Part shown: one piece after another, positions 27,224 through 35,975 of the stretch
How positions within the stretch are numbered: position 1 is the stretch's first letter
Layout of the letters: each line of letters starts with the position of its first letter
DNA from: an uncultured Bacteroides sp.
GTDB lineage: Bacteria > Bacteroidota > Bacteroidia > Bacteroidales > Bacteroidaceae
NCBI RefSeq assembly: GCF_963666545.1
Contig: NZ_OY762899.1
Span: 1,674,001-1,738,000 of the forward strand
Length of the DNA stretch: 64,000 nucleotides
Direction: 5' to 3'
Position numbers and translations under genes: made by a program
The notes under the pieces: model-generated
Told to the model about the DNA's origin: nothing
What the model saw: the letters and a program-made list of their open reading frames with translations, nothing else
The model's database searches: none

Positions 27224-27932
27224 CTGGCACATTTCCAATCCTCTTCTCTCCAACACGATAATAATAAACAATCCCATATTCACGACATTTATCCAATCGC
27301 TCCTCATTAGGCTGCAATTGCTCATATCTTTTCTCTACCTGATTCCAAATATCCAAAATGATCTCATCAGCTTTTTGTCTCATAGAAGCTAGACTATCAA
27401 GACTACGAGAAGTCAAGGTCTGCAGATTTTTCTGACATTCATAACCTTCAAGGAAAATATCATAATGCACTTTGACTTTAGCAATAGTAGGGTTATAGAT
27501 TGGTATACCTCCTTGAGAAATTCTGTGCATCTCTCCCGCAATAATCTTACTTCCCCATTCAACAATTGAAGATTCACTCATTAAATCAGGAACATTAAAA
27601 GAATCAGTAGGTAAGCCATACATTTCTTTATGCGAGATTTTCACTTCGGATCGGAGTATTGAAAGATTGAGAACCTGAATAAAATGGGAAACATACAAAC
27701 GCGCCATTTTCACATTCGCTAAATGTTTACGGCTTCCTTTTGCCTGATTTGCATAACAATCTTTATAGTAAGACTGTGCCGCTTGGAATTTTGTCAAGAA
27801 ATTGCGCGCTTCAGAGAGTGTTTTCAAAGAAATGACCAAATTATGCATATTCCACATATTGCCTTTATCAACGGCTGATTTCAGAGCTCGAATTCTTGCT
27901 TGATCTGTATTAGGTAATCGTCTATAGGGCAT
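27210..27932 (-). CDS. Conserved-looking protein of unknown function between polyprenyl synthase and tatD
   Basis: 240 residues; not recognised. The protein looks soluble: no signal peptide, no membrane helix. It starts with a basic PYRRLPNTDQARIRALKSA segment, is mostly helical, and has aromatic-rich stretches (FQAAQSYYKDCYANQ, YVSHFIQVLNL). The second half is charged (SMRQKADEIILDIWNQVEKRYEQL). It begins 24 bp after the polyprenyl-synthase stop and overlaps tatD by 14 bp, so it is embedded in an operon with lipid and DNA-processing enzymes. No function is proposed. Confidence 0.75.
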   Translation of the reverse strand: MPYRRLPNTDQARIRALKSAVDKGNMWNMHNLVISLKTLSEARNFLTKFQAAQSYYKDCYANQAKGSRKHLANVKMARLYVSHFIQVLNLSILRSEVKISHKEMYGLPTDSFNVPDLMSESSIVEWGSKIIAGEMHRISQGGIPIYNPTIAKVKVHYDIFLEGYECQKNLQTLTSRSLDSLASMRQKADEIILDIWNQVEKRYEQLQPNEERLDKCREYGIVYYYRVGEKRIGNVPDEDN

Positions 27933-27956
27933 ATAATTAATCTTGTTAAAACATCG

Positions 27957-28934
27957 CTAAACTTCTCGGAGCATTAAAACCTGAATTAGATCTTCTAATA
28001 CTTCTTTTCTTTGGGCGATTGGAGTAATCTTTCCTAAGCTATCTAACGCCTTCTCATAATAGATGCTCATTTTCTTTTCGCAAAGACTCTTTATCCCTAG
28101 CTCATCATATATATTCTTCACAGCAATAATTTTTTCTTCGGGGATATATGAACTTGCATTTATCCATCTATTCAGTTCAAAAGATTGATGATCATTTGCT
28201 ATTTCCAGAGACTTTATTAGTAAAAAAGTTTTTTTATTACAAAGGATATCTCCTCCCTGTTTTTTGCCAAAGACAACAGGGTCGCCATACACATCCAAAA
28301 GATCATCTTTTAATTGAAAAGCCAACCCTGTATAAAGGCCTACATTGTATAATAAGTCTGAATCATTTTTAGAACCACCACCCAAAATAGCACCAATTTT
28401 TAGGCTGGCAGCAAGCAGTACAGCAGTCTTCAACCTAATCATTTCAATGTACTCATTTTCCGTCACATCACAGCGTAGTTCAAAATCCATATCCAATTGC
28501 TGACCCTCGCAAATCTGCAATGCCGTAAAAGAAAATAAATCCAGAATTTCTTTTAAGTGCTCAGGGTTACTACTACAGATATATTGATATGCTAGCACCA
28601 GCATAGCATCGCCAGACAATATTGCTGTATTATCATCCCAAACCCGATGAACAGTTTTCTTGCCACGCCTCATATCAGCCCGGTCCATCAAGTCATCATG
28701 CAAGAGCGTATAATTATGATACATTTCAATTGCTGTAGCGCAAGAAAGAACGTTTGAAACATCTTCTTTATATAGATTATAGGCCATCATCAAAAGAACC
28801 GGACGTATACGTTTTCCTCCTACAGCTAATACATAATTCACTGGTTCATATAAATTCCGTGGCGACCGATCATGCTTCAATTCTTCTGACAGATGGGTAT
28901 TTATAAGATCAAGTAGTTGAGATACTGTAAACAT
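27957..28934 (-). CDS. Polyprenyl diphosphate synthase
   Basis: 325 residues. The first Asp-rich motif is DDLMDRADMRRG, with KRIRPVLL before it, and the second is QLKDDLLDVYGD. Both bind the diphosphates through Mg. It extends allylic diphosphates with IPP to make farnesyl, geranylgeranyl or longer chains used for menaquinone and bactoprenol; chain length cannot be told by eye. It is the first gene of the leftward three-gene group with the unknown ORF and tatD. Confidence 0.92.
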   Translation of the reverse strand: MFTVSQLLDLINTHLSEELKHDRSPRNLYEPVNYVLAVGGKRIRPVLLMMAYNLYKEDVSNVLSCATAIEMYHNYTLLHDDLMDRADMRRGKKTVHRVWDDNTAILSGDAMLVLAYQYICSSNPEHLKEILDLFSFTALQICEGQQLDMDFELRCDVTENEYIEMIRLKTAVLLAASLKIGAILGGGSKNDSDLLYNVGLYTGLAFQLKDDLLDVYGDPVVFGKKQGGDILCNKKTFLLIKSLEIANDHQSFELNRWINASSYIPEEKIIAVKNIYDELGIKSLCEKKMSIYYEKALDSLGKITPIAQRKEVLEDLIQVLMLREV

Positions 28935-28964
28935 TTATAATAGATAAAGTTAAAAACGGTATTT

Positions 28965-29000
28965 ATAAAAAGAGGCTGCTTGTATTTATAGCAGCCTCTT
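28965..29000 (-). terminator. Terminator of tonB
   Basis: 10-bp stem AGAGGCTGCT / AGCAGCCTCT (28971-28980 and 28990-28999) with an 9-nt loop. On the minus strand it is followed by TTTTTATAAAT. It lies 20 bp after the tonB stop, so tonB is transcribed separately from the polyprenyl-synthase group. Confidence 0.88.
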
Positions 29001-29019
29001 CTATCAAGCTATAAAAGAG

Positions 29020-29703
29020 TTATTGTAATCTAAACATCACAGGTACCGTATACTTTACACGTACAGCCTTACCTCTTTGTTGGCCGGGTTTCCATTTAGG
29101 CATAGTACCAATCACACGAAGAGCTTCCTTATCCAAATAAGGATCGACACTGCGAACAACAACTGGATCAACGACAGAACCATCTCTGTTAACCACAAAC
29201 TGAACAATAACACGTCCTTGTGTACCATTTTCCTGAGCAATAGTTGGATACTTAATGTTTTTTGCCAAAAATTGCATCAAAGCAGCCTGCCCACCAGGAA
29301 ATTCAGGCATTACTTCTACAACCTGAAAAATAGTTTGTTCTTCCGGTTCTTCTTCGACCACTTTCACTGGTACATACTTCACTTCTACTTTAGCACCGGT
29401 TTCTTCTGTTGAAGCAATTGCCGTTTCCTCAATATTTGTTTTATCATCAACAATGTTTAGTACCTCAGCCACAGCGGGAGCATCAGGAGGAGGAGGAGGC
29501 AGCTTTTCTGGAGCCTGCGTGATAGGGATAATTTCCTCTTCAAAAACGACATCGTTGAGCGCTTGACTAGTATCAACTTTTATGTCGCGCCTCGTCCATT
29601 CGAACGCTACAAACATAAAAGCTAATACCACCACATATCCAACAAGTAGCCAAGTCGACTTCTTGTTTTCCAAATCAGCTTTAGGTGATTTTTTAATTTC
29701 CAT
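29020..29703 (-). CDS. tonB: TonB energy transducer
   Basis: 227 residues from the ATG at 29703 (MEIKKSPKADLENKK). One N-terminal helix (about 17-36, WLLVGYVVVLAFMFVAF), a Pro-rich periplasmic linker with PPPPPDAP and Glu-rich EEEPEEQ, and the C-terminal TonB domain (about 145-227: FPGGQAALMQFLAKNIKYP, GRVIVQFVVNRDGSV). It links ExbB/ExbD to outer-membrane receptors. A TATATTTG -7 element lies at 29748-29741. The ExbB/ExbD operon is 3 kb away on the same strand. Confidence 0.95.
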   Translation of the reverse strand: MEIKKSPKADLENKKSTWLLVGYVVVLAFMFVAFEWTRRDIKVDTSQALNDVVFEEEIIPITQAPEKLPPPPPDAPAVAEVLNIVDDKTNIEETAIASTEETGAKVEVKYVPVKVVEEEPEEQTIFQVVEVMPEFPGGQAALMQFLAKNIKYPTIAQENGTQGRVIVQFVVNRDGSVVDPVVVRSVDPYLDKEALRVIGTMPKWKPGQQRGKAVRVKYTVPVMFRLQ

Positions 29704-30008
29704 AATTACAATATATATTTTTAACGTGTTCTGCTTTTGGCAAATATAGTACATTTTCTGATAAACAGATTCTTTACCCCTTTTTTTTTGCTAAATCGGC
29801 CATTCATTTTTGTTTTTTTAATTCTTCAAACGCTTCAAAAGAGATAAAGATTAGTGTAAACGCCACATAAGCTCCAGTTCCTTTCAGCATTAATAATGTA
29901 AATGTAATGCTGATATTTATGAAATGCTGTATATTTGGCAAGAAAATCAATTTCACCCACTATAATATTCCATTATTCATAAAGCATGATTATTAAAATA
30001 ATAAAAGA
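29704..30008. other. Divergent intergenic region tonB/cmk
   Basis: 305 bp with no reading frame of note. It holds the leftward tonB promoter (TATATTTG at 29748-29741) and a rightward TATATTTG at 29930-29937 suited to cmk. An 8-bp inverted repeat CAGCATTA / TAATGCTG lies at 29885-29892 and 29905-29912, just upstream of the cmk -7 element. Several T-runs are present but no convincing terminator. Confidence 0.6.
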
Positions 30009-30698
30009 ATGAAAAAAATAACAATTGCAATTGACGGATTTTCTTCTTGTGGAAAAAGCACAATGGCTAAAGATTTAGCAAAAAAAATAGGATATATATA
30101 TATAGATAGTGGTGCAATGTATCGTGCTATAACACTTTACAGCATAGAAAACAAGCTAATTAACAATGAACAAATCAAGATAACAGAACTCAAACAACAC
30201 ATCAAAGATATTCATATTTCTTTCCAGATTGATCCTAATACTCAGCAACCAAACACTTATTTAAACGGAACAAATGTCGAGAACAAAATCCGTTCAATGG
30301 ATGTTTCTTCAAAAGTAAGTCCGATTAGCACACTCGATTTTGTACGCGAAGCAATGGTAAAACAACAGCAAACAATGGGAAAAGCGAAAGGAATTGTAAT
30401 GGACGGACGCGACATTGGCACCACTGTTTTCCCTGATGCAGAACTAAAGATTTTCGTCACTGCTTCTGCTGAGATTCGTGCCCAACGCAGATATGACGAA
30501 TTGAAAGCTAAAGGACAAGATGCTAGTTTTGAGGAAATTCTGAAAAATGTAAGAGAGAGAGATTTTATAGACCAAAACCGCGAAATAAGCCCTCTGCGCA
30601 AGGCAGACGATGCCATTTTACTAGACAACAGTAAAATGACTATTCAGCAACAGCAAGTATGGCTAATTGAGCAATTTAATAAAGCTGCAGAAAAATAA
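30009..30698 (+). CDS. cmk: Cytidylate kinase
   Basis: 229 residues. P-loop GFSSCGKST at about 9-17, [12 protein letters not shown] nucleoside-binding segment, [21 protein letters not shown] and the RRYDEL..R..RD region are diagnostic. It phosphorylates CMP and dCMP. ispH starts 31 bp after its stop, so the pair is probably one operon. Confidence 0.96.
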   Translation: MKKITIAIDGFSSCGKSTMAKDLAKKIGYIYIDSGAMYRAITLYSIENKLINNEQIKITELKQHIKDIHISFQIDPNTQQPNTYLNGTNVENKIRSMDVSSKVSPISTLDFVREAMVKQQQTMGKAKGIVMDGRDIGTTVFPDAELKIFVTASAEIRAQRRYDELKAKGQDASFEEILKNVRERDFIDQNREISPLRKADDAILLDNSKMTIQQQQVWLIEQFNKAAEK

Positions 30699-30729
30699 AA
30701 AAACTGCGAGCCATATAAAAAACAAGAAT

Positions 30730-31632
30730 ATGACGAAAGTAGAAATAGACGAAGGCTCCGGCTTTTGCTTTGGAGTCGTCAATGCCATAAAAAAAGCAGA
30801 AGAAGAACTTTCCGATGGGAAAACATTATATTGCTTGGGTGATATCGTACATAATGGACGAGAAGTGAAACGGCTAGAAACAATAGGTCTTATTACAATT
30901 GACCGCGAAGAGTTTAAAAAGCTCCATGACGTAAAGGTTCTTTTGCGTGCTCATGGGGAACCGCCTGAAACTTATGAAATAGCCCGAAAAAACAATATCG
31001 AAATCATAGATGCTACATGCCCCGTAGTACTGCGCCTACAAAAGCGAATTAAACAAGAACATGTTGAAACTGATGCTACAAAAAACGCTGACGACAAACA
31101 AATTGTTATCTACGGAAAAAATGGTCATGCGGAAGTCTTAGGGCTTGTTGGCCAAACGGCAGGTAAAGCCATTGTCATAGAGCATTTTGAAGAAGCAGAA
31201 AAGTTAGATTTTAGCAAAGACATCCGATTATATTCTCAAACGACTAAATCGCTCGATGGGTTCAAAAGAATCGTAGAATATATCGAGGAACATATATCGC
31301 CTAAAGCAACATTTGAATATTACGACACAATATGTCGGCAAGTAGCAAACAGGATGCCTAATATCCGCAATTTTTCAGCTTCTCACGACTTAATATTTCT
31401 CGTAAGTGGAGAGAAAAGTTCGAACGGAAAAGTACTGTTCAATGAGTGTAAAAAAGTAAATCCGAATTCATATCTTATAGAAAGTATTGAAGGGATAGAT
31501 ATATCATTATGCAAGGACGCAAAATCTATCGGTATCTGTGGAGCAACCTCCACTCCCAAATGGCTAATGGAAGAAATTTGCATATACATAAAGTCCCAAA
31601 TAAAAGCCCCTGAAATTAACGTTATTTATTAG
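30730..31632 (+). CDS. ispH: 4-hydroxy-3-methylbut-2-enyl diphosphate reductase
   Basis: 300 residues from the ATG at 30730 (MTKVEIDEGSGFCFGV); an earlier in-frame start lies inside cmk. The three [4Fe-4S] ligands are Cys13 (GFCFGV), Cys97 (DATCPVV) and Cys202 (DTICRQ). LRAHGEPPET and the late GICGATSTPKW are also family marks. IspH makes IPP and DMAPP in the last step of the MEP pathway, supplying the polyprenyl synthase in this window. Confidence 0.97.
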   Translation: MTKVEIDEGSGFCFGVVNAIKKAEEELSDGKTLYCLGDIVHNGREVKRLETIGLITIDREEFKKLHDVKVLLRAHGEPPETYEIARKNNIEIIDATCPVVLRLQKRIKQEHVETDATKNADDKQIVIYGKNGHAEVLGLVGQTAGKAIVIEHFEEAEKLDFSKDIRLYSQTTKSLDGFKRIVEYIEEHISPKATFEYYDTICRQVANRMPNIRNFSASHDLIFLVSGEKSSNGKVLFNECKKVNPNSYLIESIEGIDISLCKDAKSIGICGATSTPKWLMEEICIYIKSQIKAPEINVIY

Positions 31633-31720
31633 AGCAAGCCGCACTTTGAGATAAAAGAAAGATAATTAGTCCAGCTTTTTGCTAACTTTGCATTGCAAAT
31701 TATCAAAAAAAAAGGTTGTT

Positions 31721-32701
31721 ATGGGAACAGTTAAATGTGTTGGTATTTTAACTTCCGGAGGAGATGCTCCGGGCATGAATGCGGCAATTCGTGCAGTTAC
31801 ACGCGCTGCAATATATAACGGATTGCAGGTGAAAGGGATCTATAGAGGGTACAGAGGACTCATCACTGGTGAAATCGTCGAATTTAAGAGTCAAAATGTA
31901 AGTAATATCATACAACTAGGAGGTACAATTCTAAAAACAGCACGCTGTAATGAGTTTATGACCCCTGAAGGACGTCAAACTGCATACGAAACAATGCAAA
32001 AAGAAGGTATTGATGCCTTAGTTGTAATAGGAGGTGATGGATCACTAACCGGCGCTCGTATCTTTGCCCAAGAATTTAATGTCCCATGTATTGGTTTACC
32101 CGGTACTATAGACAATGACCTTTATGGCACAGATACAACAATCGGATATGATACGGCTTTAAATACGATTTTAGAAGCAGTAGATAAAATACGTGATACA
32201 GCAACTTCTCATGACCGTCTTTTCTTTGTCGAAGTAATGGGAAGGGATGCCGGCTTTTTAGCGCTAAACGGAGCAATTGCCTCCGGTGCAGAGGCTGCTA
32301 TTATTCCTGAATTCAGCACCGAAGTAGACCAATTAGAAGAATTCATTAAAAATGGATTCCGCAAATCAAAAAACAGTAGCATCGTCATAGTGGCTGAAAG
32401 CGAACTTACCGGAGGCGCAATGCATTATGCCGAACGTGTGAAAAATGAATATCCGGGCTACGATGTCCGTGTTACTATACTTGGGCACTTACAACGTGGA
32501 GGGAGTCCATCAGCTCATGATCGTATTCTGGCCAGTAGACTTGGAGCAGCCGCTATTGACGCCATTATGGAAGACCAGCGTAATGTTATGATTGGCATTG
32601 AAAACGATGAAATCGTGTATGTTCCGTTCACAAAAGCCATAAAGAACGATAAACCGATTAAGAAAGAATTGGTTAATGTGCTAAGAGAATTATCTATCTA
32701 A
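31721..32701 (+). CDS. pfkA: ATP-dependent 6-phosphofructokinase
   Basis: 326 residues from the ATG at 31721. [17 protein letters not shown] at the N-terminus, [21 protein letters not shown] and [12 protein letters not shown] mark a group-A phosphofructokinase; the Gly after GGD and the DGS sequence fit the ATP-using form rather than the PPi form. TAACTTTG at 31683-31690 is the -7 element. An IS21 element begins 9 bp after the stop and separates the gene from its probable terminator. Confidence 0.96.
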   Translation: MGTVKCVGILTSGGDAPGMNAAIRAVTRAAIYNGLQVKGIYRGYRGLITGEIVEFKSQNVSNIIQLGGTILKTARCNEFMTPEGRQTAYETMQKEGIDALVVIGGDGSLTGARIFAQEFNVPCIGLPGTIDNDLYGTDTTIGYDTALNTILEAVDKIRDTATSHDRLFFVEVMGRDAGFLALNGAIASGAEAAIIPEFSTEVDQLEEFIKNGFRKSKNSSIVIVAESELTGGAMHYAERVKNEYPGYDVRVTILGHLQRGGSPSAHDRILASRLGAAAIDAIMEDQRNVMIGIENDEIVYVPFTKAIKNDKPIKKELVNVLRELSI

Positions 32702-32704
32702 TAA

Positions 32705-32710
32705 ACAAAC
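32705..32710. repeat. Target-site duplication, left copy (ACAAAC)
   Basis: ACAAAC immediately precedes the TGATA end of the IS21 element and recurs directly after its TCATCA end at 35348. A 6-bp duplication lies within the 4-8 bp range of IS21 elements. Confidence 0.85.
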
Positions 32711-32830
32711 TGATAATAGCGGCCAAAGGATACCACTTGTAGCGCTCAATAGGATACCACCTGTAGCGCTCAAATGGGTACCGGTCAGAGCGGTCAAATA
32801 GGTACCGGTTGTAGCGGTCAAATGGGTACC
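32711..32830. repeat. Left end of IS21: five 24-bp-spaced transposase-site repeats
   Basis: Boxes GGATACC/GGTACC end at 32734, 32758, 32782, 32806 and 32830, exactly 24 bp apart. Each unit reads roughly A-GGTACC-N-GTAGCGGTCA. They are the expected IstA binding sites. Their translation in one frame gives an artefact open frame on the minus strand. Confidence 0.88.
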
Positions 32831-32904
32831 GCTTCTTCGTCTGTAATTTTCTCATTAATAAATCTCGTAATATTGCATTAAAAAAACACTTAAAATGCAG
32901 TATT

Positions 32905-34488
32905 ATGGCAAATGATAAAATTACGATGTTAAAACTAAAACGCATGCTTCAACTTCTCAGCTGTGGTCAATCGCTGAACTTCATTTGTTCAGAGCTGCAT
33001 ATGAGTAAGCGCACTGTTCACAACTACAAGCAACTAGTGTCTCAAACAAATCTTACTTACGATGCTCTTCTACGTCTGAGTGACTTCGACCTTGCCGCCA
33101 TTCTGCAACCTGCATCATCCGTCCCCCAAGCAGACGGACGTAAAAGCACATTGGACTTTCAGTTGGAAGGTTATCTTTCAGAACTCAACCGCCCGTATGT
33201 GACGATCCAATTACTTTGGGAAGAATATATTGTCCAATATCCGGATGGATACCAATATACACAATTCAAAAAATATCTGACCGATTACCGTAAACATCAC
33301 GAGTATGTCTATCACAATACTTATGCTCCGGGTCAAGAGTGGCAGATTGATTTTGCAGGCGATCATCTTTATCTGACCGATCGTAAGAGCGGCTCTTCCC
33401 AAGCCGTGGTACTTCTGTGCTGCATTCTCCCCTTTAGCGGCTACGCTTTTGCCATCGCCCTGATGAGTGCTGTTATGGAACATTTCTTCTACGGTTTAGG
33501 AAAAGGACTTGAGTATCTTGGCGCTGTTCCTCAAGTGGCTAAAAGCGATAACATGACCCAATGGGTAAAGAAGTCCTCCCGTTATGAGCCCAGGTTTACA
33601 GATGCCACAGACCAGTGGTGCCTTCATTACGGCATCATGCCGGATGTCTGTCGTGTACGCAAGCCCCGTGATAAGGGTCCGGTGGAAGGACTGGTAAATA
33701 AACTCTATCAGTTCATTTATGCCCGTATGCGGAATGAAGTCTTTTATACGCTAGACAGCCTAAACAGCCGTATTCTGGAACTTTTGGATGAGTTCAACTA
33801 CAAGGATATCAAACGCAAAGGAATCAGTCGCAGAGACATTTATATACGTGAAGAGAAACCGCTGATGAACGTACTTCCTCTTACTCCATACCGTTTTCGT
33901 TACCAGAAAGAGTTTACCGTCTCCTCCAATTACCATGTACTTGTGGGTAGTGAACAGCACTCTTATAGCATTCCTTATCAATATGTGGGAAAACGGGCAA
34001 AAGTCCTGTGGGATATGGATACCGTTGAGGTTTACGTGGCAGCAGAACGTATCGTGATCCATAGAAGGAACTTTGCCGCTTATGGTTATACCACTCAAGA
34101 GAACCACATGCCTGCCAATCATATCGCTTATAAACGCACCAAAGAGTATAATGCGGCAGCCATACAAGCACGTGCTCTGCATATTGGACAAGCTACCAAA
34201 TGGGCTGTGGACAGTCTACTGGCAAGCAGAAACTTTCCTCAACAGTCCTACAGAACTTGCCAGGGGATCTTCTCTCTGGCTTCAAGATATGGTGAGAGGC
34301 GCATAGAGAGTGCCTGCTCAATCATACGCTCCGGATCTTTAGGTTTTACGCTGACCATGCTAAGAAATATACTCCAAAAGAATCTGGATCTGGATCAGAA
34401 TCAAACAGAAACAATCTCCACAACGCCTCTGAACACACAAGTAAGAGGCGCGCAGGAATATAATCAAATTAATAACAAAGAAAGATGA
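32905..34488 (+). CDS. istA: IS21-family transposase IstA
   Basis: 527 residues. N-terminal helix-turn-helix (about 8-45, SCGQSLNFICSELHMSKRTVHNY) and an rve/DDE integrase core. Catalytic candidates are Asp149 (WQIDFAGDH), Asp215 (KSDNMTQ) and Glu261 (KGPVEGLV). A basic C-terminal region follows (to about 527). It cuts and joins the element ends with IstB. It ends with an ATGA overlap with istB. No internal stop or frameshift is seen, so it should be active. Confidence 0.95.
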   Translation: MANDKITMLKLKRMLQLLSCGQSLNFICSELHMSKRTVHNYKQLVSQTNLTYDALLRLSDFDLAAILQPASSVPQADGRKSTLDFQLEGYLSELNRPYVTIQLLWEEYIVQYPDGYQYTQFKKYLTDYRKHHEYVYHNTYAPGQEWQIDFAGDHLYLTDRKSGSSQAVVLLCCILPFSGYAFAIALMSAVMEHFFYGLGKGLEYLGAVPQVAKSDNMTQWVKKSSRYEPRFTDATDQWCLHYGIMPDVCRVRKPRDKGPVEGLVNKLYQFIYARMRNEVFYTLDSLNSRILELLDEFNYKDIKRKGISRRDIYIREEKPLMNVLPLTPYRFRYQKEFTVSSNYHVLVGSEQHSYSIPYQYVGKRAKVLWDMDTVEVYVAAERIVIHRRNFAAYGYTTQENHMPANHIAYKRTKEYNAAAIQARALHIGQATKWAVDSLLASRNFPQQSYRTCQGIFSLASRYGERRIESACSIIRSGSLGFTLTMLRNILQKNLDLDQNQTETISTTPLNTQVRGAQEYNQINNKER

Positions 34489-35216
34489 ACAATCAAGAAA
34501 CAGCGGACCAGTTAGAAGGTCTCAAACTTAAAGGGATGGCCGATGCTTATAAGGCTATCATCAGTCTGCCCATGCAAGACAGGCCGGGTATGGAGCTTAC
34601 CATAGCCAAACTCGTTGAAGCGGAACGTATTTACCGCAATAACCAAAAGACCATGATGTATCTGAAAACCAGCAAGCTCAGATACGGTGCGTGCATAGAG
34701 GATATAGAATGTTCGGTGGCGCGCAATCTGACCAAAGACATGATGTCTCAAATTGGGGATTGCAGTTTTATACGCAGAGCGGAGAATATCCTAATAACAG
34801 GGCTTACAGGATGCGGCAAGTCTTATCTGGCATGTGCCTTGGGAAGACAAGCGTGCCAACTCGGATTCCGCACGGAGTATCTGAACATGAACAAGTTTAT
34901 TGAGAGAATAGCCTTGTCGAAAATTGATGGAACTTTCCTCAAAGTGATTACTCATCTGGAGAAGAATGAACTGATCATACTGGATGACTTTGGATTACAA
35001 CCATTGGACGTTAATTCCAGATTGGCGCTCTTGCAAATCTTAGAGGAAAGGTATGATAGAAAATCGGTTATTATTATATCACAACTACCGATTAGTAAAT
35101 GGTATGATTACATAGCAGAACCTACCTTAGCGGATGCAATTATGGACAGGCTGATTAATAACGCAACCCACATAGAACTTAAAGGTGAATCCATGAGAAA
35201 AAGACAGAAAAAATAA
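34485..35216 (+). CDS. istB: IS21-family helper ATPase IstB
   Basis: 243 residues. AAA+ ATPase related to DnaC: Walker A GLTGCGKS (106-113), Walker B LIILDDFGL, sensor-like IIISQLPISKWYD, and the late D.IMDRLINNATHIELKGESMR block that is nearly invariant in IstB. It selects targets and stimulates IstA. The start overlaps istA by 4 bp. Confidence 0.96.
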   Translation: MNNQETADQLEGLKLKGMADAYKAIISLPMQDRPGMELTIAKLVEAERIYRNNQKTMMYLKTSKLRYGACIEDIECSVARNLTKDMMSQIGDCSFIRRAENILITGLTGCGKSYLACALGRQACQLGFRTEYLNMNKFIERIALSKIDGTFLKVITHLEKNELIILDDFGLQPLDVNSRLALLQILEERYDRKSVIIISQLPISKWYDYIAEPTLADAIMDRLINNATHIELKGESMRKRQKK

Positions 35217-35251
35217 CTATGTTTGCAACTGGAAATTACAGACGTGATGCC

Positions 35252-35347
35252 GGTACCCATTACACCGCTACAACCGGTACCTATTTGACCGCTATAACCG
35301 GTATCCTTTACTCCGCTACAGTCGGTACCATTACACCGCTATCATCA
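35252..35347. repeat. Right end of IS21: four 24-bp-spaced transposase-site repeats
   Basis: GGTACC/GGTATCC boxes begin at 35252, 35276, 35300 and 35324, again 24 bp apart, in inverted orientation to the left end. The last box is followed by the terminal CCGCTATCATCA. Confidence 0.88.
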
Positions 35348-35353
35348 ACAAAC
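35348..35353. repeat. Target-site duplication, right copy (ACAAAC)
   Basis: Directly repeats the hexamer at 32705-32710 and fixes the right boundary of the IS21 element at 35347. Confidence 0.85.
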
Positions 35354-35372
35354 CATCATTTATTTAGATGAT

Positions 35373-35423
35373 TTACAGAAAACGGCGCAGAAATAATAAT
35401 TATTTCTGCGCCGTTTTCTGTAA
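35373..35423. terminator. Strong bidirectional hairpin between the IS and DUF5606 gene
   Basis: A 23-bp perfect stem (35373-35395 against 35401-35423, core AAAACGGCGCAGAAATA) with a 5-nt loop. It lies 12 bp beyond the DUF5606 stop and before the IS insertion was probably the shared terminator of pfkA and this convergent gene. No long T-run follows on either side. Confidence 0.75.
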
Positions 35424-35435
35424 AAACAAAAAATA

Positions 35436-35861
35436 TTATTCAGCAGTTAGTTCTGTTGCTTCTTGTTCAGCATCAAATTCCGTAATTCCATTTGTAACAA
35501 GTATATTATACCAAGAAATTAATTTCTTAATATCCGTTACATAAACCCTATCACGATCAAAATCAGGAAGTACTTCTGCCAAATATTCACGCAATTGATT
35601 TGCATCTGCTTTCTTCAAATCAATAGAAGCAACTCCAGCATTTTCTTTTTTCTTGATGGAAGCAAAGACTTCTTTCAATGGAACTTCTGTTTCTGCAGCA
35701 TACATGGCTATATCTCCCAATGAAACAATTTTTTCGTTTCCGTATGCCGGAATACGTTTTTTTTCGGCCGATATAGATTCAACAATCAGCATGCTTTTTC
35801 CCTGAGAAATCAATTTATACAACCCCGGTTTTCCGGAGATAGACAAGATAGTTTTCAACAT
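35436..35861 (-). CDS. DUF5606-family protein
   Basis: 141 residues. N-terminal ~50 residues form a small beta domain (TILSISGKPGLYKLISQGK, SMLIVESI), then helical DQAMYAAETEVPLKEVF-like and a C-terminal part with LREYLAEVLPDFDRDRVYVTDIKKLISWYN. This fits the DUF5606 family found in Bacteroidetes; its biochemical role is unknown to me. TACTTTTG at 35902-35895 is the -7 element. The gene stands alone ahead of the coaE group. Confidence 0.85.
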   Translation of the reverse strand: MLKTILSISGKPGLYKLISQGKSMLIVESISAEKKRIPAYGNEKIVSLGDIAMYAAETEVPLKEVFASIKKKENAGVASIDLKKADANQLREYLAEVLPDFDRDRVYVTDIKKLISWYNILVTNGITEFDAEQEATELTAE

Positions 35862-35975
35862 AGTATGTTTTACTTTATTTTAATTATTGCGGAGCAAAAG
35901 TAATATTCGAGGCCGAGATGACCAACCCAAAAACAATAAATATCAACTATTTAAACAAATATTAGGAAACGCCAT

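Larger units (their letters stand above)
32711..35347 (+). mobile_element. Complete IS21-family insertion sequence (2637 bp)
   Basis: The ends are TGATAATAGCGG on the left and CCGCTATCATCA on the right, imperfect inverted repeats starting with TG and ending with CA. Inside are intact istA and istB genes that overlap by 4 bp. Both ends carry 24-bp-periodic GGTACC-type sites, and the element is flanked by the 6-bp duplication ACAAAC. The perfect duplication and intact genes suggest a fairly recent insertion. It landed 9 bp after pfkA, in the gap before a terminator, and disrupts no gene. Confidence 0.93.

Noticed and set aside
32711-32830. Possible CRISPR array at the IS end
   Set aside because: Period is only 24 bp in total, there are no unique spacers, and the same boxes recur inverted at the other end of the IS element.
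32694-32945. Minus-strand open frame with RYPF/DRY-like peptide repeats
   Set aside because: It is produced by the 24-bp-periodic IS21 terminal repeats and runs into pfkA and istA; no gene signals support it.
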